From Acaudatibacter sp035532115 (GTDB lineage Bacteria > Pseudomonadota > Alphaproteobacteria > Caulobacterales > Caulobacteraceae), in assembly GCA_035532115.1 (NCBI GenBank), contig DATKRO010000070.1:62001-126000 (forward strand): a DNA stretch of 64,000 nucleotides, given 5' to 3'. Both the position numbers and the translations under genes were made by a program. The notes under the pieces were generated by a model. The model did no database searches. It was not told where the DNA came from and saw nothing but the letters and a program-made list of their open reading frames with translations. This document shows, in pieces, positions 50,410 to 59,340 of the stretch (positions within the stretch are counted from its first letter, which is position 1; the number at the start of each line of letters is the position of its first letter).

Positions 50410-51636
50410 ATGGCTGATTTCGGCGGCGGTCTCGAACGCTTCCGGGCCGAGGCCCGAGCCTGGCTGGAGGCGAACTTCCCACCCTCGTTGCGGACGGCCG
50501 CGGCCCCCCTCGATCCCGAGGCGGCGGCGGCGCAGCCGCCCTCGGCCGACCAGGAGCTGTGGCGCCGACGCATGGGTGAGAAGGGCTGGGGGACGCCCAC
50601 CTGGCCGACCGAGTACGGCGGCGGTGGTCTCGAGCCGGCCGAAGCGCGCGTGCTGGCCCAGGAGATGGAGCGACTCGGCGCGTCCAACCCCATCGGCGGC
50701 ATGGGCGTGGCCATGTTCGGTCCGACGCTGCTCGAATATGGCGCCGACGCCCAGCTCGCGCGCCACATCCCGCCGATCGTGCGCGGCGAGCTGCGCTGGT
50801 GCCAGGGGTTCTCGGAACCGGGCGCCGGCTCGGATCTGGCCTCCCTGCAGACCCGCGCCGAGGACAAGGGCGACCACTGGCTGGTGAACGGCCAGAAGAT
50901 CTGGACCTCCGGCGCCCACCTCGCCGACTGGTGCTTTTGCCTGGTGCGCACCGATCCCAAGGCCAAGAAGCACGAGGGGATTTCTTTCCTGGTCATCGAC
51001 ATGAAGACGCCGGGCGTCGAGGTCCGGCCGATCCTCCTGATCAATGGCACGCGGCCGTTCTGCGAGACCTTCTTCACCGACGTGAAGGTCCCCAAGGACA
51101 ATCTGGTCGGGCCGCTCAACGGCGGCTGGAGCATTGCCAAGCGTCTGTTGCAGTTCGAGCGCCAGGGCATCGGCGCGCCGGCCCGCCCCGGCCAGGCGGG
51201 ACCGGGCCAGCTCGCCGGGCCATCGATCGAGACGCTGGCGAAGGCCTATGTCGGAAGCGACGCTGAGGGCCGCATCGCCGACGCGGATCTGCGCGCTCGC
51301 GTCACCGGCCAGTTGATGGAGTCGCGCGCCCACGCCTGCACCGGCGAACGCATCGCGCTCGAGGCCAAGTCCAACCGCGGCCCCACCGCCGCCAGCTCGA
51401 TCATGAAGAACGCCGGCACCATGCTGCGCAAGGAGCGCGCCGAACTGGCGGTGGAAATCCTCGGGCGGCAAGGGCTGGGATGGGAGGGCGAGGCCTTCAC
51501 GCCCGACGAGATCAACGCCATGCGGGTCATGCTGCGTTCAAAATCCGGCACCATCGCGGGTGGCTCGCAGGAGGTGCAGTACAACATCATCGCCAAGCGC
51601 ATCCTGGGGCTTCCCGACACCACCCATTCCACCTAA
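50410..51636 (+). CDS. Acyl-CoA dehydrogenase, array copy 4
   Basis: A 408-residue paralog, 24 bases after copy 3. MADFGGGLERFRAEARAWLE, LRWCQGFSEPGAGSDLASLQ and GQKIWTSGAHLADWCF are intact. Glu250 is present in LLQFER; the classical position is Ala (GTIAGGSQEVQ). A Pro- and Gly-rich loop (IGAPARPGQAGPGQLAG) follows Glu250 and is unlike those of the other copies. Conserved otherwise with copies 3 and 5. Confidence 0.9.
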   Translation: MADFGGGLERFRAEARAWLEANFPPSLRTAAAPLDPEAAAAQPPSADQELWRRRMGEKGWGTPTWPTEYGGGGLEPAEARVLAQEMERLGASNPIGGMGVAMFGPTLLEYGADAQLARHIPPIVRGELRWCQGFSEPGAGSDLASLQTRAEDKGDHWLVNGQKIWTSGAHLADWCFCLVRTDPKAKKHEGISFLVIDMKTPGVEVRPILLINGTRPFCETFFTDVKVPKDNLVGPLNGGWSIAKRLLQFERQGIGAPARPGQAGPGQLAGPSIETLAKAYVGSDAEGRIADADLRARVTGQLMESRAHACTGERIALEAKSNRGPTAASSIMKNAGTMLRKERAELAVEILGRQGLGWEGEAFTPDEINAMRVMLRSKSGTIAGGSQEVQYNIIAKRILGLPDTTHST

Positions 51637-51694
51637 ACGTCGATCACCTCGCGCCCGGAACGCGCGCGCCGACGACAACGAGGAGACCGTTCGA

Positions 51695-52909
51695 ATGGCT
51701 GACTTCGGGGGCGACACCGACGCTTTCCGCGCCGACGCCCGAGCGTGGCTGGCGGCCAATTTCCCGGCCTCGCTGAAGGGCAAGGCCGCCATCGCCTATA
51801 TCGAGGAGGCGACGCCCGATCGGGCCGACGTGAAGGCCTGGACCAAGGCGATGGGCGACAAGGGCTGGGGCGTGCCGACCTGGCCGCGCCAGTACGGCGG
51901 CGGCGGCCTGACGCCGGCCGAGGCGCGCGTGCTGTCGCAGGAGATGAGCCGCATCGGCGCCTGGAACCCGGTCGGCGGCATGGGCACGATGATGTTCGGC
52001 CCGACGCTGCTCGAGTACGGCAACGAGGCGCAGAAGCAGACGCACATCCGCGCCATCGCCCGTCAGGAAGTACGCTGGTGCCAGGGGTTCTCGGAACCGG
52101 GCGCGGGATCGGACCTGGCCTCGCTGCAGACCAAGGCCGAGGACAAGGGCGACCACTTCCTCGTCAATGGCTCGAAAATCTGGACCTCGGGCGCCCAGTG
52201 GTCGGACATGTGCTTTTGCCTGGTGCGGACCGACAGCACCAAGAAGCACGAGGGCATCTCGTTCCTCCTGATCGACATGCACGATCCGGGCGTGGAGGTG
52301 CGGCCGATCAAGCTCATCGCCGGCGCCTCGCCGTTCTGCGAGACCTTCTTCACCGACGTGAAGGTTCCCAAGGAGAATCTGGTCGGGCCGCTGAACGGCG
52401 GCTGGAGCATCGCCAAGCGCCTGCTGCAGCACGAGCGCGGCGGCATCGGTGGCGGCAATGGCGGCGGCGGTCTCTTCGGGGTCGGCGGGTCGCCCTCGGC
52501 GCTCGCCAAGCGCTACATGGGCGCCGACGAGAACGGACGCATCGCCGACGCCGACCTGCGCGCCAGGGTGAGTGCGCACGAGATGGACATGCGCGCCTTC
52601 CAGCTCACCATCATGCGCGCCATGGCCGAGGCCAAGTCGAACCAGGGTCCCGGCGCGGCCACCTCGATCATGAAGAACGCCGGCACCAAGGCCGGCCAGG
52701 ATCGCGCCGAACTCATCGTCGAGATCATGGGGACCCGCGGCCTCGGTTGGGAGGGCGAGGAATTCACCCCCGACGAGCTGGCGGCCGTGCGCGGATGGCT
52801 GGGCGGCAAGGCCACCACCATCTTCGGCGGCTCCTTCGAAATCCAGAGCAACATCATCTCCAAGCGGATCCTGGGCCTGCCCGATCCGCTTGGTTCGTCT
52901 TCGCACTAG
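51695..52909 (+). CDS. Acyl-CoA dehydrogenase, array copy 5
   Basis: A 404-residue paralog. AGGAG lies nine bases before the ATG at 51695. Glu247 in LLQHER is present; the classical position is Phe (TTIFGGSFEIQ). The loop after Glu247 (GGIGGGNGGGGLFGVGG) is almost all Gly. The substrate-side segment WSDMCFCLVRTDSTKKHEG differs at several positions from the ADWCFCLVRTDP form of the others. It ends twelve bases before the sixth, divergent dehydrogenase. Confidence 0.9.
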   Translation: MADFGGDTDAFRADARAWLAANFPASLKGKAAIAYIEEATPDRADVKAWTKAMGDKGWGVPTWPRQYGGGGLTPAEARVLSQEMSRIGAWNPVGGMGTMMFGPTLLEYGNEAQKQTHIRAIARQEVRWCQGFSEPGAGSDLASLQTKAEDKGDHFLVNGSKIWTSGAQWSDMCFCLVRTDSTKKHEGISFLLIDMHDPGVEVRPIKLIAGASPFCETFFTDVKVPKENLVGPLNGGWSIAKRLLQHERGGIGGGNGGGGLFGVGGSPSALAKRYMGADENGRIADADLRARVSAHEMDMRAFQLTIMRAMAEAKSNQGPGAATSIMKNAGTKAGQDRAELIVEIMGTRGLGWEGEEFTPDELAAVRGWLGGKATTIFGGSFEIQSNIISKRILGLPDPLGSSSH

Positions 52910-52921
52910 AGGAACCCTGAA

Positions 52922-54058
52922 ATGGCCGTCCTGACTGAAGAACAAAGCATGCTGCGCGATGCGGCCCGGACCTGGACGCAGGAGAAGTCTCCCGTCTCGG
53001 CCTTCCGCAAGATGCGCGATTCCGCCGCGCCGCTCGGCTACGATCCGGCCGCCTTCGCCGAGATGGCCGAGATGGGCTGGACCGGCGTCATCATCCCCGA
53101 GGAATATGGCGGCTCGGATTTCGGCTATCTCAGCCTGGGTCTCGTGCTCGAGGAAACCGGTCGGACCTTGACCGCCTCGCCGCTGCTCTCCACGGCCCTC
53201 GCCGCCGCCAGCGCCCTGGTGCTGGGCGGCACGCAAGCCCAGAAGGAAGCCTGGCTGCCGAAGATCGCTTCCGGCGAACTCGTCGCCACCCTGGCCATCG
53301 AGGAGGGCGCACACCATGCGCCCGAAAAGACGGCGTTGGCGGCGACCAAGACCGGGTCGGGATACACGCTCTCCGGGACCAAGACCTTCGTGCTCGAAGG
53401 CATGGCGGCGGGCCTCTTGGTCGTCTCGGCGCGCACCTCGGGCAAGGCCGGGGACACCGACGGGATCACGCTTTTCCTCGTGCCCGCAGACGCCAAGGGC
53501 GTCTCGCGCAAGCAGCTGAAGCTGGCCGACAGCCGCGGCGCGGCGATCGTCGGCTTCGAGAATGTCGCCCTGGGCGCAGAAGCGGTGCTGGGCGAGGCGG
53601 GCAAGGGCTGGCCGCTCCTGGAGAAGGTGCTCGACCGCGCCCGCGCCGGCCTCGCGGCCGAGATGCTCGGCTCGGCCCTGCAGGCCTTCGACACCACGCT
53701 CGACTACCTCAAGACCCGCGTGCAGTTCGGCCAGGTGATCGGCGCGTTCCAGGCGCTGCAGCATCGCGCGGCGAAGATGTTTACCGACCTTGAGCTGGCG
53801 CGCTCCTGCGTCGAGGCGGCGCTCGCCGCCATCGACAACGATTCGCCCGACGTGCCCGAGCTGGTTTCCCTGGCCAAGGCCAAGGTCGGCGACACCTTGC
53901 ACCTGGTCTCCAACGAGATGGTGCAGATGCACGGAGGCATCGGCATGACCGACGCCCATGACGCCGGGTTCTATCTGAAGCGCGCCCGCGCCGCGGAGGC
54001 AGCCTACGGCAACCAAGCCTACCACCGCGATCGCTACGCCCGGCTGAACGGCTACTGA
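52922..54058 (+). CDS. Acyl-CoA dehydrogenase-like partner subunit, array gene 6
   Basis: A 378-residue acyl-CoA dehydrogenase-fold protein that is only distantly related to the five upstream genes. It has the N-terminal helical domain (LTEEQSMLRDAARTWTQEKS), a beta domain and the C-terminal bundle with EMVQMHGGIGMTDAHDAGFYLKRA. Neither Glu position is kept: the helix-G segment reads LDRARAG, and the classical position falls in the HGGIG turn. Paired subunits of this kind are known in heteromeric sterol-degrading dehydrogenases, where one subunit lacks the base. It lies twelve bases after copy 5, so it may be a shared partner. The pairing is inference. Confidence 0.85.
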   Translation: MAVLTEEQSMLRDAARTWTQEKSPVSAFRKMRDSAAPLGYDPAAFAEMAEMGWTGVIIPEEYGGSDFGYLSLGLVLEETGRTLTASPLLSTALAAASALVLGGTQAQKEAWLPKIASGELVATLAIEEGAHHAPEKTALAATKTGSGYTLSGTKTFVLEGMAAGLLVVSARTSGKAGDTDGITLFLVPADAKGVSRKQLKLADSRGAAIVGFENVALGAEAVLGEAGKGWPLLEKVLDRARAGLAAEMLGSALQAFDTTLDYLKTRVQFGQVIGAFQALQHRAAKMFTDLELARSCVEAALAAIDNDSPDVPELVSLAKAKVGDTLHLVSNEMVQMHGGIGMTDAHDAGFYLKRARAAEAAYGNQAYHRDRYARLNGY

Positions 54059-54083
54059 TGCCGAGCAGCGCCGCGCGGCCGCC

Positions 54084-54470
54084 TTATGCGGCGTCGGCCA
54101 GGACCCGCCCAATCAGCCGGGCCAGTACTTCGACCTGATAGGGCTTGCCGATCCAGGCCAGCGGCCTCGCCGCAGCGGCGCGGGCCATCACTTCGGCGTC
54201 CTGGTTGGCGGTGGCGAAGATGGCGCGCACGCCGGTGGCGCGGTAGATGTCAATCGCCGCCTCTACGCCGTCGCCGCGGCCGGCGAGGCGGATGTCCATG
54301 ACGGCCAGCGCTGGCCGCTCCGCCAGGGCCATGACCAGCGCCTGCTGCGCCGACCTGGCGACGCCAACGACTTCGAACCCCGCCTCGGCGAGGCCCGCTT
54401 CCAGTTCGAGACCGATGACGAAGTCGTCCTCCGCCACCAGCACGCGCACCGGCGAAGACGCCCCAGGCAT
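54084..54470 (-). CDS. Single-domain response regulator
   Basis: A 128-residue receiver domain without an output domain. The acidic pocket AEDDFV (about residues 14-19), the phosphorylated Asp in LAVMDIRLAG (about 59), the Thr of the switch in FATANQD and the Lys in IGKPYQ (about 108) are intact. It starts two bases after the stop of the kinase gene, so the pair forms one two-component unit. Such receivers pass phosphate to other proteins or compete for it. It converges with the acyl-CoA dehydrogenase array. Confidence 0.9.
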   Translation of the reverse strand: MPGASSPVRVLVAEDDFVIGLELEAGLAEAGFEVVGVARSAQQALVMALAERPALAVMDIRLAGRGDGVEAAIDIYRATGVRAIFATANQDAEVMARAAAARPLAWIGKPYQVEVLARLIGRVLADAA

Positions 54471-54472
54471 CG

Positions 54473-55573
54473 CTACGCCGCCGCTCCCGGGTCGGGAATG
54501 CTCAGAACGCAGCGTGTCTTCGATGCGCGTTCCACCTCCAGAGCGCCGCCGATCTGGGCCGCCAGGCCTAGCGCCAGACCGAGGCCCGACGAGCGCCGCC
54601 CTTGCGCCGCCGGCGGGGCGCCTGGCGCGTCGTCCTCGACGCCCAGAACGAAGCCACCCTGGGGCCCCCGCGCCAACTCCACGCCGATCCGGGCGCGGAC
54701 GCCCGCGTCGCACGCCCGCCGCGCCGCGTCGGTGACGAGTTCATTGAGGATCAGCGCCAGGGGCGTCGCCATGTCGTTGCCGAGTTCCGCCTCGCAGGCC
54801 CGACACGACAGGGTGACGGCCTCGCCGAACGGCTGAGCCGAGGTCTCGCACACCAGGGCCAGGAACTCCTCGGCGCTGAAGCCGTCGTCGTGACCGGCCT
54901 GGTAGAGCGCCTTCTGCGCCGCCGCCATGGCGTCGACGCGCTGGACCGCGCCGGCGATGGCGGCCCGCGCCTCGGCGCTTTCGGTCTCGCGCTGCGCAGC
55001 GCCCAGGAGCGCGTGCAGCAGCTGCATGTTGTTCTTGATGCGATGGTTGAGCTCGGCGAAGAGCGCCCGCTGGCGCGCCTGCGCCGCTTGGCGTTCGCTC
55101 ACGTCCACCAGCACGTTGATCGCGCCGACGAGGGCGCCGGAACTGTCGTGCAGCGGCGTTGGAAAGGCGAGGAACGGTGTCCGCGTTCCGTCCGGGCGCA
55201 GGGCGATGGCTTCGCCGCCGCGCACCGCCCGGTCCTGCTTCAGGGCGATGGCCATGGGGCATTCGTCGTGCGGCAGCGGCGCGCCGTCCGGCCGCAACAG
55301 CCGCCAGGTCACGCACCATTCGTCGACGCCGAGCGTCGGCCGTCGCCCGGCGAGGATGGCCGCAGGCTCGTTGTAGAAGGTGATCCTGCCGGCGGCGTCC
55401 GTGGTGTAGACGGCGATCGGAAGGGCGTCGAAGATGTCGCGCAATCCCGGCGCCCGCGCCAGCGCCCCGGCCGTGGCTACCGGAGAAGCGGCTCGGCTCG
55501 GCCCGGGCCGCCGCGCGCGCGCCCTGCGCCCGCCGCCGCGCTTCGTCCTCGATGCGGCAAACCCGTCCGCCAT
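54473..55573 (-). CDS. PAS-domain sensor histidine kinase, HisKA_2/HWE type
   Basis: A soluble histidine kinase of 366 residues. A basic N-terminus is followed by a PAS domain (about residues 44-160: DIFDALPIAVYTTDAAGRIT, GALVGAINVLVDVSERQ), the phosphoacceptor block LFAELNHRIKNNMQLLHALL (His near 176) and an ATPase domain with the N-box LALILNELVTDAARRA and GLGLALGLAAQIGGAL. The LNHRIKNN form is that of HisKA_2/HWE kinases, a group that often feeds the alphaproteobacterial general stress response or light signalling. No membrane helix is visible, so the signal should be cytoplasmic. It is coupled to the receiver gene. Confidence 0.9.
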   Translation of the reverse strand: MADGFAASRTKRGGGRRARARRPGPSRAASPVATAGALARAPGLRDIFDALPIAVYTTDAAGRITFYNEPAAILAGRRPTLGVDEWCVTWRLLRPDGAPLPHDECPMAIALKQDRAVRGGEAIALRPDGTRTPFLAFPTPLHDSSGALVGAINVLVDVSERQAAQARQRALFAELNHRIKNNMQLLHALLGAAQRETESAEARAAIAGAVQRVDAMAAAQKALYQAGHDDGFSAEEFLALVCETSAQPFGEAVTLSCRACEAELGNDMATPLALILNELVTDAARRACDAGVRARIGVELARGPQGGFVLGVEDDAPGAPPAAQGRRSSGLGLALGLAAQIGGALEVERASKTRCVLSIPDPGAAA

Positions 55574-55700
55574 GGGCCTCGACTGTCTCGCTGGACTATG
55601 GGCGCGACCCCGCGCCGCCCACTTCGCCTCAAACCTGAACAGCCGAAGCCGCCGCCGGTTCCCGTTGACGGCGCTTTGATCGACGCGAGCGGCGCCAAGC

Positions 55701-55725
55701 GGAACCGCGGCGGCGGCTGGCTGTT
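55701..55725 (+). promoter_or_regulatory. EcfG-like general-stress promoter
   Basis: GGAAC (55701-55705), a 16-base spacer and TGTT (55722-55725) differ at one base from the alphaproteobacterial EcfG/SigT consensus GGAAC-N16-CGTT. It lies 33 bases before the start of the PNPOx-fold stress protein. The 185-base gap between the divergent kinase and stress-protein genes holds nothing else that I recognise. The assignment is inference. Confidence 0.4.
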
Positions 55726-55758
55726 GACCATCTGGCTGGCGAGAAGGAGGCGCAACGC

Positions 55759-56247
55759 ATGCCTATCAACCCCGCCGATCTAGAGCACAGGCTCTGGGAC
55801 GAAATCGAGTCTCATCAGGTCGGAATGCTGATCACCCTGGCCGGCGTCCCGAGGCACGCCCAGCCGATGACCGCTTTCGTCGAACGCGAGGCGCGGCGCA
55901 TCTGGTTCTTCACAGGCAACGACACCGAGCTGGCGCGCGAAGCGGCCTCGCCCAGGCGGGCGGTGTTCGCCTTCCAGCAGCGGGACCTGCGCGCCTCCAT
56001 CAGCGGCTACCTCCAGGTTCAGCACGACCGCGCCCGCATGGACCGGTATTGGAACGCCGTCGTCGCCGCATGGCGCCCCAACGGCAAGAGCGACCCCAAA
56101 CTCACGCTGCTGTGCATGGACTGCGACGACGCCCAGGTGTGGCTGTCGCAGACCGGTCCGCTGAAGGTGGTCTGGGAGATCGCCAAGGCCAACGCGACCC
56201 GGCGCCAGCCCGACCTCGGCGCCCGCACCCACCTCGACTTCCACTGA
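55759..56247 (+). CDS. PNPOx-fold general stress protein
   Basis: A 162-residue flavin-binding protein of the pyridoxamine 5'-phosphate oxidase-like family (general stress protein 26 type). Hallmarks are WDEIESHQVGMLITLAG, RRIWFFTGNDTELAREAA, VFAFQQRDLRASISGYLQV and DRYWNAVVAAWRPNGKSDP, the last typical of this stress subgroup. AAGGAGG lies nine bases before the ATG. It is divergent from the HisKA_2 kinase and has an EcfG-like promoter. The reaction is unknown; the family binds FMN or F420-like cofactors. Confidence 0.85.
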   Translation: MPINPADLEHRLWDEIESHQVGMLITLAGVPRHAQPMTAFVEREARRIWFFTGNDTELAREAASPRRAVFAFQQRDLRASISGYLQVQHDRARMDRYWNAVVAAWRPNGKSDPKLTLLCMDCDDAQVWLSQTGPLKVVWEIAKANATRRQPDLGARTHLDFH

Positions 56248-56333
56248 CGACCCGCCGCGGCGGCCAATCGAGAGGCCGGCCGCCCCGCTCGTGGGGTTTT
56301 CCGCGCCCCGCGCGGAAATGCTAGACGCCCTCG

Positions 56334-59330
56334 ATGGACTGGGATCGCCTCGACGAGGGCAAGTACGAAGACGAGGCGCTGGCGGTGGCGCGGCTGCTGC
56401 GGGCCGAACCCCTCGGCGGCGACGCGCCGGGCGTGCGCCACGAGGCGCTCGAGCTGGTTCGCGCCGCGCGCCGCCACGCACGCCGCCAGGGCGTGGTCGA
56501 GAGCTTCCTGCAGGAGTTCTCCCTCTCCAGTCGCGAGGGCCTGGCGCTGATGTGCCTGGCCGAAGCCCTGCTGCGCACGCCCGACGAGGCCACGCGCACG
56601 CGGCTGATCGCCGAGAAGCTCGGCTCGGCGGACTGGGCGAGCCACCTGGGCCGCTCGCCCAGTCTCTTCGTCAACGCCGGAACCTGGGGCCTGATGCTTA
56701 CCGGGCGCCTGATCGAACCCGACGACGAGGCCCGGCGCGATCTCGGCGGCTACGTGAAGCGCCTGGCCGGGCGGCTCGGGGAGCCGGTGATCCGCCGCGC
56801 CGTGGCCACGGCCATCGGCTTCATGGGCGAGCAGTTCGTACTCGGGCGCAGCATCGAGGCGGCGCTGGCGCGAGCGGCCCGCAGCGTCGTCGTCTGTTCG
56901 TTCGACATGCTGGGCGAGGGCGCCAGGACCGCGGCCGACGCGGAGCGCTACGAGGGGGCCTATCTGGCGGCGGTCGCCGCGGTTGGCGAGGCGGCGGGCG
57001 GCGAAGGCCCGGAGCTTGGCCATGGTCTCTCCGTCAAGCTCTCGGCCCTGCACCCCCGCTACGAGGCCACCCAGGAGGCGCGGGTCTTCGCCGAGCTCTA
57101 CCCGCGCCTGAAGCGGATCGCCGTGCAGGCCGCCGAGGCCGACCTTTGCCTGACTCTGGACGCGGAGGAAGCAGATCGGCTGACGCTGTCGCTGAAGCTG
57201 CTCGGCGCCCTGGCGCGCGAGCCGGAGCTGGGAGAGTGGCGCGGGCTCGGTCTGGCTGTGCAGGCCTACCAGAAGCGGGGGCCGCAGGTGATCGAGGGCG
57301 TAGCCGAACTGGCGCGGGCCTCGGGGCGGCGGCTGATGGTGCGTCTCGTCAAGGGCGCCTATTGGGACGCCGAGATCAAGCGCGCCCAGGTGGCGGGGCG
57401 CCCCGACTATCCGGTGTTCACCACCAAGGCGGCCACCGATCTGGCCTATCTCGTCTGCGCCGAGCGGCTGATCGGGGCCGCGCCGAGCCTCTACGCCCAG
57501 TTCGCCACCCATAACGCCCACACGCTCGCGGCCGTCCGGCGCCTGGCGGAACGGCGCGGCGTCGCCTTCGAGCGCCAGCGCCTGCACGGCATGGGCGAAG
57601 CTCTCTATGCCGCGGCCGCCGAGCGCCACCGGCCGCAGCCGGTGCGCGTCTACGCGCCCGTGGGCGGATACGAGGCGCTGTTGCCCTATCTGGTGCGCCG
57701 GCTGCTGGAAAATGGCGCCAACACCTCGTTCGTGCACTCGTTGCTCGACGAGGACATCGATCCCGAGCAGGTGGTCGGCGACCCCGTCGCCGCCGTGCGC
57801 GCCTGCCCGGACCGCAACCTCAGGCTGCCGCGACCGCGCGAAACCCTCGGCCCGGAGCGGCGCAGCGCCGCCGGTCTGGACCTCGCCGTCGCCGCCGAGC
57901 GGCGCCGGCTGGCGGAGGCGCTCGCCGCGCTGGACGCGCACGCTTCGCCGCCGATCGTGGACGCCTCGCCGGCGCGGATCGACCGGGCCTTCGCCGGCGC
58001 CCACGCCGCGCAAGGCGCCTGGGACGCCGTCGGCGGGGCCGCTCGCGGGGCGCGGCTTTGCGCCATGGCCGACGCGCTCGAAGCGGCGTTGCCACGGCTG
58101 GTGGCTCTCCTGGCGCGCGAGGCCGGCAAGACCCTCGCCGACGGCGTCGCCGAGGTGCGCGAGGCGGCGGATTTCTGCCGCTATTACGCGATCCTGGCCG
58201 AGCGCGAATTCGCCGGCCCGCGGCTGCTCCCAGGCCCCGCCGGCGAGCGCAACTGGCTGGAGCTGCGGGGCCGCGGGGTCTTCGTCGCCATCAGCCCCTG
58301 GAATTTCCCGCTCTCCATCTTCACCGGCCAGGTCGCCGCGGCGCTGGCGGCGGGCAACGCGGTGCTCGCCAAGCCCGCCGAACAGACCCCGCGCATCGCC
58401 GCCGAGGCGGTGCGCCTCTTCCACGACGCCGGCCTCGACGCGGCGCTGCTGGCCCTCGTCCCGGGCGACGGCGAGCGGGTCGGCGGGGCGCTGGTGCGCC
58501 ATCCGGCCTGCGATGGCGTCGCCTTCACCGGCGGGACCGACACGGCCCGGGCGATCAATCGGGCGCTGGCCGCCCGCGACGGGCCGATCATCCCCTTCGT
58601 CGCCGAGACCGGCGGGCTCAACGGCATGTTCGTCGACACCACCGCCCTGCGCGAGCAGGTGATCGACGATGTCGTCGCCTCGGCGTTCGGCTCGGCGGGC
58701 CAGCGCTGCTCGGCGCTGCGGATGCTGTTTCTGCCGCAGGAGACCGCCGACGCGCTGATCGAGTCCATCGCCGGGGCGATGGACGCCCTCGTCCTCGGCG
58801 ATCCGGCCGATCCGGCCACCGATGTCGGGACGGTGATCGACGCCGCGGCCAAGGCGGAGCTCGAAGCTCATGCCGAGCGCCTTGCGCGCGAGGCCCGCAT
58901 CGTCCGGCGCTTGGCCGCGCCCGCGGGCGAGCGCTGCTTCGGCCCGATCCTGGCGGAGATCCCGAGGGCGGACTTCCTGACGCGCGAGGTGTTCGGCCCG
59001 ATCCTGCACGTGGTGCGCTACGGGCCGGACGATCTGGCGGCCGCGGCCGCTTCGCTGGCGCGGACTCGCTATGGCCTGACGCTCGGGATTCACAGCCGCC
59101 TCGACAGCTTCGCGGACGAGGTCCGGCGCGCTGTCCCGGCCGGCAACGCCTATGTCAACCGCTCCATCATCGGCGCAGTGGTCGGCGTGCAGCCCTTCGG
59201 CGGCGAGGGGCTCTCCGGCACCGGCCCCAAAGCCGGCGGCCCCTACGCCCTGACCCGTTTCGCCGTCGAGCGCGTCGTCAGCGTCAACACCGCCGCCGAG
59301 GGCGGCGACCCGGCGCTGTTCGACCTCTGA
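56334..59330 (+). CDS. putA: Bifunctional proline dehydrogenase / P5C dehydrogenase PutA
   Basis: A 998-residue enzyme that oxidises proline to glutamate in two steps. The proline dehydrogenase barrel occupies about residues 180-480 (SVKLSALHPRYEA, LMVRLVKGAYWDAEIKRAQ, FATHNAHTL, RVYAPVGGYEALLPYLVRRL). The aldehyde dehydrogenase half follows with ISPWNFPLSIFTGQ (about 656), ETGGLNG and the catalytic Cys792 in SAGQRCSALR. The N-terminal ribbon-helix-helix DNA-binding domain of trifunctional PutA is missing, so it is a type A bifunctional enzyme without autoregulation. No Lrp-type regulator is adjacent. The ATG at 56334 is the only fitting start. Confidence 0.94.
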   Translation: MDWDRLDEGKYEDEALAVARLLRAEPLGGDAPGVRHEALELVRAARRHARRQGVVESFLQEFSLSSREGLALMCLAEALLRTPDEATRTRLIAEKLGSADWASHLGRSPSLFVNAGTWGLMLTGRLIEPDDEARRDLGGYVKRLAGRLGEPVIRRAVATAIGFMGEQFVLGRSIEAALARAARSVVVCSFDMLGEGARTAADAERYEGAYLAAVAAVGEAAGGEGPELGHGLSVKLSALHPRYEATQEARVFAELYPRLKRIAVQAAEADLCLTLDAEEADRLTLSLKLLGALAREPELGEWRGLGLAVQAYQKRGPQVIEGVAELARASGRRLMVRLVKGAYWDAEIKRAQVAGRPDYPVFTTKAATDLAYLVCAERLIGAAPSLYAQFATHNAHTLAAVRRLAERRGVAFERQRLHGMGEALYAAAAERHRPQPVRVYAPVGGYEALLPYLVRRLLENGANTSFVHSLLDEDIDPEQVVGDPVAAVRACPDRNLRLPRPRETLGPERRSAAGLDLAVAAERRRLAEALAALDAHASPPIVDASPARIDRAFAGAHAAQGAWDAVGGAARGARLCAMADALEAALPRLVALLAREAGKTLADGVAEVREAADFCRYYAILAEREFAGPRLLPGPAGERNWLELRGRGVFVAISPWNFPLSIFTGQVAAALAAGNAVLAKPAEQTPRIAAEAVRLFHDAGLDAALLALVPGDGERVGGALVRHPACDGVAFTGGTDTARAINRALAARDGPIIPFVAETGGLNGMFVDTTALREQVIDDVVASAFGSAGQRCSALRMLFLPQETADALIESIAGAMDALVLGDPADPATDVGTVIDAAAKAELEAHAERLAREARIVRRLAAPAGERCFGPILAEIPRADFLTREVFGPILHVVRYGPDDLAAAAASLARTRYGLTLGIHSRLDSFADEVRRAVPAGNAYVNRSIIGAVVGVQPFGGEGLSGTGPKAGGPYALTRFAVERVVSVNTAAEGGDPALFDL

Positions 59331-59340
59331 GCGCAAGCGT

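Noticed and set aside
49180..51471. Open frame of 763 codons antisense to dehydrogenase copies 3 and 4
   Set aside because: Shadow of two well-supported genes; its repeated sequence only reflects the paralogs on the other strand.
51644..54112. Open frame of 822 codons antisense to array copy 5 and gene 6
   Set aside because: Same reason; no fold-like pattern and no ribosome-binding site.
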